Below are positions 59,590-64,000 of a stretch of DNA of 64,000 bases, in pieces. Position numbers and translations under genes: made by a program. The stretch comes from Rurimicrobium sp040387755 (lineage in GTDB: Bacteria > Bacteroidota > Bacteroidia > Chitinophagales > Chitinophagaceae): positions 1,488,001 to 1,552,000 of the forward strand of contig JAZKDB010000002.1 of assembly GCA_040387755.1 (NCBI GenBank), written 5' to 3'. The notes beneath the pieces were generated by a model, which was given only the letters and a program-made list of their open reading frames with translations, had not been told where the DNA came from and did not search any database. Position 1 is the stretch's first letter; each line of letters starts with the position of its first letter.

Positions 59590-60720
59590 TTATTTCAATA
59601 CTTCCTGCAACATATTTTCGAGATCTGGTCCACGAAGGTCGCGGGCAATAATTTTCCCTGTTGGGTCAACTAAAAAATTACCCGGTATAGATGAAATATT
59701 ATAATCGCGGACAGCAATTGACTCCCATCCTTTAAGATCTGAAATATGTGTCCACTCCAATTGATCTTTTTGGATAGCAGCTTTCCATTTTTCTTTATCA
59801 TTATCCAATGAAACACCAAGGATAGTAAAATTTTTGTCTTTAAACATCCGATACGCCGCAACAACATTCGGGTTTTCTTTCCTGCAGGGAGTACACCAGG
59901 AAGCCCAAAAGTCTACCAGAACATATTTACCTCTGAAAGAAGACAATGTCACCTTCTCTCCTTCCGGGGTAAAGAGGCTTATTTCGGGAGCCATAGACCC
60001 TTCCATATTACTTTCAGAAGCACCTGTTTCATCGGTTATACCTTTGTTATATCGCGCAATAAAGTCTTTACCAAGCTTCTGGTTTACAAATCGGTTAGGT
60101 ATCGAAGCAACAAAAGCGTCCAAAAAGGGTTTTTCCACTGCTGGGTTTAATATCTGTACTGCAAAAAGCGCATTGGGCAGGTATTTTGTAGTATCTGCAT
60201 AATTCTCTATAAACAGCGTGAGTTTTACGTTCAAATCGCTCATTTCTTTAGAGGCCATTTGCAATAAAGAATCATTGCCACGCATTCGCATACTATCCAT
60301 AACAATAGCCATAGTATTGATATCATTGATGTGCCTACGAACATTTGTAAAAAAATTACGCAAACTTTCGGAACCCTGAGAACCAAACACATTATACTGT
60401 TCCAGATTGTTCCATTGTGCTGTAATCTTTACATTCTCATTAAAGACAGAAAGCAATATAAACTTATTGTTTGTAAAATGTAAGCGGTATAAACCCGGCT
60501 CCATACTGGTACTGGACAATTCAAAATGTCCTTTTGAGTTAGACTTTACTGAGTCCAATACTTTAGTTTCATTAATACCCATTTCTTCCAGCAAAACAGT
60601 GTGTTCAGGCATATTGGCGATTTCGCCAACAATAACAAACTTGTTTTTGTCGTTGTTACAGGAAAAGAAAATTAATGAAAATGTAAGAAGTGTAAGTAAA
60701 GCTTTAAAGTTCATTTGCAT
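59590..60720 (-). CDS. TlpA-like thiol-disulfide lipoprotein with N-terminal DUF4369-type domain
   Basis: Encodes 376 residues. The signal ends at a lipobox (LIFFSC, Cys21). Residues 28-110 resemble the DUF4369 domain (FVIVGEIANMPEHTVLLEEM, GLYRLHF). A helical linker follows, and the last 130 residues are a thioredoxin fold with the redox motif WCTPC (275-279) in FRGKYVLVDFWASWCTPCRKE. Such proteins handle disulfides in the periplasm, often in haem or respiration assembly; the target is unknown. It is alone and faces away from the rpmI promoter across a 220-base spacer. Confidence 0.9.
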   Translation of the reverse strand: MQMNFKALLTLLTFSLIFFSCNNDKNKFVIVGEIANMPEHTVLLEEMGINETKVLDSVKSNSKGHFELSSTSMEPGLYRLHFTNNKFILLSVFNENVKITAQWNNLEQYNVFGSQGSESLRNFFTNVRRHINDINTMAIVMDSMRMRGNDSLLQMASKEMSDLNVKLTLFIENYADTTKYLPNALFAVQILNPAVEKPFLDAFVASIPNRFVNQKLGKDFIARYNKGITDETGASESNMEGSMAPEISLFTPEGEKVTLSSFRGKYVLVDFWASWCTPCRKENPNVVAAYRMFKDKNFTILGVSLDNDKEKWKAAIQKDQLEWTHISDLKGWESIAVRDYNISSIPGNFLVDPTGKIIARDLRGPDLENMLQEVLK

Positions 60721-60889
60721 AATTTTGTAGATGCAAACTTAAAATATTAAACGGTTAGCTAACAGCAAATATCCTCAGGTAAGATAGTTTTAACACTTTG
60801 TGAAGAAGCTATTTATTGCCTTTATGAAAGAACGTTTTTGAGACAAAACCGGGCAAATCCTGTCAAAAACTCTAATATTTCATATTTTT

Positions 60890-60921
60890 TTTGATTTTTA
60901 ATTTTTCCTTTGTTACCTTTG
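60890..60921 (+). promoter_or_regulatory. Promoter of rpmI-rplT
   Basis: TTTG (60890-60893), 20 bases, TACCTTTG (60914-60921), then ATG at 60941. This is the cleanest promoter in the window. Confidence 0.7.
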
Positions 60922-60940
60922 CAGTCCCAAATTTGAGAAT

Positions 60941-61138
60941 ATGCCAAAGGTGAAGACACACTCTCGTGCGAAAAAAACATTTAAAGTTACCGGCACGGGT
61001 AAGATACGCAGATATAAGGCTTTTAAAAGCCATTTGCTGACAAAGAAATCTACAAAACGCAAACGTCATTTGCGTCAAGCAGCATTCGTACATCCTACGA
61101 ATCTTAATTTAGTGAAACGTATGCTGGGCATGCGCTAA
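60941..61138 (+). CDS. rpmI: Ribosomal protein bL35
   Basis: Encodes 65 residues: MPKVKTHSRAKKTFKVTGTG, KSHLLTKKSTKRKRHLRQA and a short hydrophobic end. This is the full length of bL35, a basic protein of the large subunit. It is followed 33 bases later by rplT, as usual. infC, which normally precedes it, is absent; a strong promoter lies directly upstream instead. Confidence 0.97.
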   Translation: MPKVKTHSRAKKTFKVTGTGKIRRYKAFKSHLLTKKSTKRKRHLRQAAFVHPTNLNLVKRMLGMR

Positions 61139-61171
61139 ACAATTTTTATTATATTTTAATACCACAATAGT

Positions 61172-61516
61172 ATGCCACGTTCGAAAAATGCAGTTGCATC
61201 TCGCGCAAAAAGAAAGAAGATATTAGCTCAGGCTAAAGGTTTTTACGGAAAACGTAAAAACGTATATACCGTTGCCAAAAACGTTCTTGAGAAAGGTTTG
61301 GGCTACAAATATGTAGGTCGTAAACTGAAAAAACGTGACTACCGTAGTCTTTGGATTACGCGTATCAATGCAGCTGCTCGTGAAGAAGGTATGAGCTACT
61401 CTGTTTTCATGCACAAGTTGTCTGAAAAAGGAATTGAATTGAACCGTAAAGTTTTGGCTGATTTGGCTATGAATGAGCCTGATGCTTTCAAAAAATTGAT
61501 TTCAGAAGTAAAATAA
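61172..61516 (+). CDS. rplT: Ribosomal protein bL20
   Basis: Encodes 114 residues of standard length: MPRSKNAVASRAKRKKILAQAKGFYGKRKNVYT, KRDYRSLWITRINAAAREEGMSYS and a helical C-terminus. bL20 binds 23S rRNA early in assembly and in other bacteria also represses its own operon by binding the leader RNA; no such leader is evident here. A terminator follows. Confidence 0.97.
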   Translation: MPRSKNAVASRAKRKKILAQAKGFYGKRKNVYTVAKNVLEKGLGYKYVGRKLKKRDYRSLWITRINAAAREEGMSYSVFMHKLSEKGIELNRKVLADLAMNEPDAFKKLISEVK

Positions 61517-61536
61517 TTTACTTTTTTATACAGATT

Positions 61537-61575
61537 AGATGCCGGTGCTTAATAATTGCGCCGGCATCTTTTTTA
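61537..61575 (+). terminator. Intrinsic terminator of rpmI-rplT
   Basis: Stem AGATGCCGGTGC / GCGCCGGCATCT around a TTAATAATT loop, followed by T6. Confidence 0.85.
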
Positions 61576-61636
61576 ATTTTATTTAGCTATAACAATTCAT
61601 CCGGCAAAACAGTCCTTCTGCTCTGCCAGATTTTTG

Positions 61637-61644
61637 TATTTTTA
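61637..61644 (+). promoter_or_regulatory. Possible promoter -7 element of the manC-like gene (TATTTTTA)
   Basis: One-base variant of TAnnTTTG, 17 bases before the ATG at 61662. No clear -33 box. Confidence 0.35.
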
Positions 61645-61661
61645 CGGTCTCAACTTTTTCA

Positions 61662-62744
61662 ATGAGCATTCAGAATAATTACGTAGCCATAATGGCTGGC
61701 GGCATTGGTAGTCGCTTTTGGCCTATTAGCCGTACCCACAGACCCAAACAATTCCTGGATATACTGGGCACAGGGCGCACACTTTTGCAATGGACTTATG
61801 CAAGATTCAAAGACATTTGCCCTCCTGAAAATATCTATTTCATAACTAACCATAGTTATGTTGACTTAATTAAAGAACAGTTGCCTGAATTATCTGAATC
61901 ACAGATAATGAGTGAACCCTCCAGAAAAAACACAGCTGCTTGTGCTGCTTACTTCGCACATAAAATATATGCACTTAACCCTGAGGCAAATATCATAATG
62001 ACCCCTGCCGACCACTTAATCCTTGACGACAGGGCCTTCGAAAGCAGCATGTTTGAAGGACTGGACTTTGTCAAAAGTAATGATGCCTTGCTTACATTGG
62101 GTATTAAACCAACCAGACCTGACACAGGATACGGCTACATACAATTCAATCAAAAAAAATCAATCGGGCAATTTTTTAAGGTTAAAACCTTTACCGAAAA
62201 ACCGAACTTGGAAATTGCCAGAGCATTCCTTAAAAGTGGAGATTTTCTATGGAATGCCGGTATATTTTTGTGGAATGTCAAAACCATTATTGCTGCTTTT
62301 GCCAAATATCTACCAGAACTAAATGATGTTTTTCAACAAATAACTGCTTATAATAGCCCTAAAGAATACAACGAAATAGAAAAGGCTTATCCACTTTGTA
62401 TCAACACTTCGATTGATTATGCTGTAATGGAAAAAGCGGATAATGTATTCGTAGCACCCGCCCAGTTTGGATGGAGTGATTTGGGGACATGGGAAAGCGC
62501 TTACGAAAATTCAGAAAAAGATTACCTTGGAAATGCTGTACACGGAAAAAATGTCATTGTCATTGATGCATCGGAATGTATGGTAAAAGCACCTGAAAAA
62601 AAATTAGTGCTTCTTCAGGGATTAGAAAAGTTTATTGTGATTGACACTCCCGATGTTTTGATGATTTGTGAGCGCACAAAAGAGCAACACATCAAAGAAT
62701 ATGTTGCGGAAATCAAAAGAAATAAAGGAGATAAGTATTTATAA
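61662..62744 (+). CDS. manC: Mannose-1-phosphate guanylyltransferase
   Basis: Encodes 360 residues. The nucleotidyltransferase start is clear (MAGGIGSRFWPISRTHRPKQFLD), followed by ILGTGRTLLQ, EPSRKNTAACAAYFA, PADHLI and FTEKPNLEIA. The length fits the GDP-mannose pyrophosphorylase without the fused isomerase domain of the longer ManC/AlgA proteins. It makes GDP-mannose for glycans. It is a single gene between the rplT terminator and a convergent PorP/SprF gene. Related enzymes that use other sugars cannot be fully excluded. Confidence 0.9.
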   Translation: MSIQNNYVAIMAGGIGSRFWPISRTHRPKQFLDILGTGRTLLQWTYARFKDICPPENIYFITNHSYVDLIKEQLPELSESQIMSEPSRKNTAACAAYFAHKIYALNPEANIIMTPADHLILDDRAFESSMFEGLDFVKSNDALLTLGIKPTRPDTGYGYIQFNQKKSIGQFFKVKTFTEKPNLEIARAFLKSGDFLWNAGIFLWNVKTIIAAFAKYLPELNDVFQQITAYNSPKEYNEIEKAYPLCINTSIDYAVMEKADNVFVAPAQFGWSDLGTWESAYENSEKDYLGNAVHGKNVIVIDASECMVKAPEKKLVLLQGLEKFIVIDTPDVLMICERTKEQHIKEYVAEIKRNKGDKYL

Positions 62745-62748
62745 TCAG

Positions 62749-63780
62749 CTAAAATCTGGGACAGTGGTACAATCTTCTGCCCTTTGAATTTTCGTTGTAT
62801 AAGCCCTCGTAGCGAACAGATAGTTCAAAAGCACCTGTTCCTTTGCCTGCATTAATGGGTAAAGAAGAAATAGTATAATCATAACTGGCCATCATTCTTA
62901 TACCATTTAGCTGAAGCCCGGCAACACCAACAACAGCATCATCCCAACGGTGAAATGCTCCGAATATTAATTGATTTGCGGCAATTTGCTCAACAGGCTT
63001 ATAAAGGCTGACTAATACCAAAGAACCATATAATATTTCACGGGAACCGCTTTGTGTGGTGTAATATGCCGAAGGATTCAAAATTAAGGTTTCGGCTGTC
63101 TTGAGCAATAAATCCAGATTGGCTGTATGCCTAAATTGAAGTGTGTTTTCACCACCTTTAAAAAAGGTTTCGGTGGGCTTGTTTAAGTTAGAAGTGCTTA
63201 GACCCAATTTCAAATAAACAGCTTCGTTAGGGAAAAAAGCATAGTTTATTCCAGCCGCTACAGAATTATAACTGGATTTTTCTAAACCCTTCCCTTCCTG
63301 ATTCGGATCGTCTTTATTAAAGGTATAACCATCCCATTGTACAGGAAAAGTAAACTTGCTAAAATTAACGCTTCGTGAACCATGACTGGCAGCTCCCCCT
63401 ACTGAAATCATATTCATTTCTCCAATCTGTACATGATAAGACAAAAATATCTCTGAACGAAACAGACTTAACTTTCCATCTCCAACATTATCATTAAAAA
63501 AAGCAAAACCCATCCCCATCCAATTCGTCTCATTTTTATTCCGAAATGACTGGAAATCGCCATATACAGACGTGGTGGTAAATGGTGCAGGCAATGCAGC
63601 CCATTGGGTACGGTGTTGTGCTCCAATTCTGTAATCAGATTCCGGCATCAACGCTGCGTTGGCCGGATTCAGCAATAGAGGTGCATTATAATATTGCGAA
63701 AAATGCATTCCTTGTCCTTCTGCCTTTATACAAGCAAGTATCAGGAACAATAGAATGGCATAGGTTTTTATCAATTTCAT
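62749..63780 (-). CDS. PorP/SprF family outer-membrane protein
   Basis: Encodes 343 residues: signal peptide (ending IKAEGQ), the family start GMHFSQYYNAPLLLNPANAAL, strands with IGAQHRTQWAAL, the conserved IRMMASYDYTISSLP block and a final YHCPRF. It is a distant relative of the protein at 39973-41007 and of the fragment at 24357. It stands without a neighbouring type B cargo or OmpA gene in the visible part; the stop is 4 bases from the manC stop. Confidence 0.9.
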   Translation of the reverse strand: MKLIKTYAILLFLILACIKAEGQGMHFSQYYNAPLLLNPANAALMPESDYRIGAQHRTQWAALPAPFTTTSVYGDFQSFRNKNETNWMGMGFAFFNDNVGDGKLSLFRSEIFLSYHVQIGEMNMISVGGAASHGSRSVNFSKFTFPVQWDGYTFNKDDPNQEGKGLEKSSYNSVAAGINYAFFPNEAVYLKLGLSTSNLNKPTETFFKGGENTLQFRHTANLDLLLKTAETLILNPSAYYTTQSGSREILYGSLVLVSLYKPVEQIAANQLIFGAFHRWDDAVVGVAGLQLNGIRMMASYDYTISSLPINAGKGTGAFELSVRYEGLYNENSKGRRLYHCPRF

Positions 63781-63883
63781 GGTTGCGTTTCGATAGACCG
63801 GGCTTCAAAATCTTTTATAAAAGTAATTTTTTTAGACTGTTTAAGCAAATTTAAAACCCCCTATTCACCCCAAAGAAAAAAAA

Positions 63884-63919
63884 TTATGGGGATTGACTTT
63901 GCAAAGTCAATCCCCATAA
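63884..63919. terminator. Intrinsic terminator
   Basis: Perfect 17-base stem TTATGGGGATTGACTTT and its complement with a 2-base centre. The following T-rich run on the minus strand shows it ends the partial gene at the right edge. Confidence 0.85.
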
Positions 63920-63943
63920 TAAAGTTGCATGCTTTATAAAGCC

Positions 63944-64000
63944 TTATTTAATTTCAACCACTCTGGATAAAGCAAGCTCGTTAATAACGTGGATAGATTT
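63944..64000 (-). CDS. C-terminal end of an unidentified gene (partial)
   Basis: The last 18 codons of a minus-strand gene, reading IHVINELALSRVVEIK before TAA, run out of the window at base 64000. A terminator 25 bases beyond the stop supports a real gene end. The tail is too short for identification. Confidence 0.6.
   Translation of the reverse strand, partial: KSIHVINELALSRVVEIK

Noticed and set aside
1..64000. tRNA, rRNA and CRISPR signals
   Set aside because: I looked for tRNA T-arm patterns, rRNA stretches and regularly spaced repeats and found none. This was by eye, so a single tRNA could be missed.

Overview
The window comes from the chromosome of a Bacteroidota bacterium, most likely of the Chitinophagia/Sphingobacteriia side. 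The evidence is type IX secretion (T9SS) sorting domains of both type A and type B, several PorP/SprF-like outer-membrane proteins, a MurF-alanine racemase fusion, a type III glutamine synthetase, a split transketolase, and promoters of the Bacteroidota form (TTTG, about 20 bases, TAnnTTTG) in front of many genes. The DNA is AT-rich. Genes lie in short operons on both strands, mostly separated by near-perfect hairpin terminators. I saw no rRNA, tRNA, CRISPR array, intact insertion sequence or prophage.

Layout. 1-5.8 kb: the end of an outer-membrane barrel gene, small lipoproteins, a PhnA-like zinc protein and a large fused acyl-CoA mutase (IcmF). 5.9-16.4 kb: recR, an N-terminal transketolase half without its partner, an ECF sigma factor paired with a YCII protein, dnaG (apparently with a TTG start), a trans-sulfuration enzyme, a T9SS type A cargo protein and a small metalloprotease. 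16.5-24.3 kb: a DEAD-box RNA helicase with an RGG tail, type III glutamine synthetase, a phosphopantetheinyl transferase and yidC. 24.3-29.2 kb is the most disturbed region: a truncated PorP-like gene, about 1.2 kb of AT-rich DNA holding what looks like a frameshifted gene of unknown family, and then a 1000-residue T9SS type B protein. 29.4-37.6 kb: an SDR, a MATE exporter with a pseudouridine synthase, a DOPA-dioxygenase-like enzyme, a three-gene DUF58/BatD-like/BatA operon and a DegT aminotransferase. 37.7-41 kb: a PorP/SprF gene followed by a TPR-PD40-OmpA protein resembling PorE. 41.5-50.3 kb: ftsK, a LolA-like carrier, murF-alr, a lipoprotein with a C-terminal tandem repeat, and pyrG.

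Two blocks stand out. At 50.4-53.2 kb a BlaI-type repressor and a BlaR1/MecR1-type membrane metalloprotease are preceded by a secreted protein that is a stand-alone relative of the protease's C-terminal extracytoplasmic domain. This suggests a signalling module that does not sense beta-lactams. At 54.8-58.9 kb a run of genes (TetR, AarF/UbiB kinase, DUF2256, SDR, TspO, SRPBCC, TIGR03643/DUF2805) resembles the neighbourhood usually found around photolyase/cryptochrome genes, but no photolyase gene is present. Just upstream of it lies a frameshifted remnant of a TonB-dependent receptor.

The last part (58.9-64 kb) holds an ABC ATPase, a TlpA-like thiol-disulfide protein, rpmI-rplT without infC, a mannose-1-phosphate guanylyltransferase, another PorP/SprF protein and the last codons of a gene that runs out of the window.
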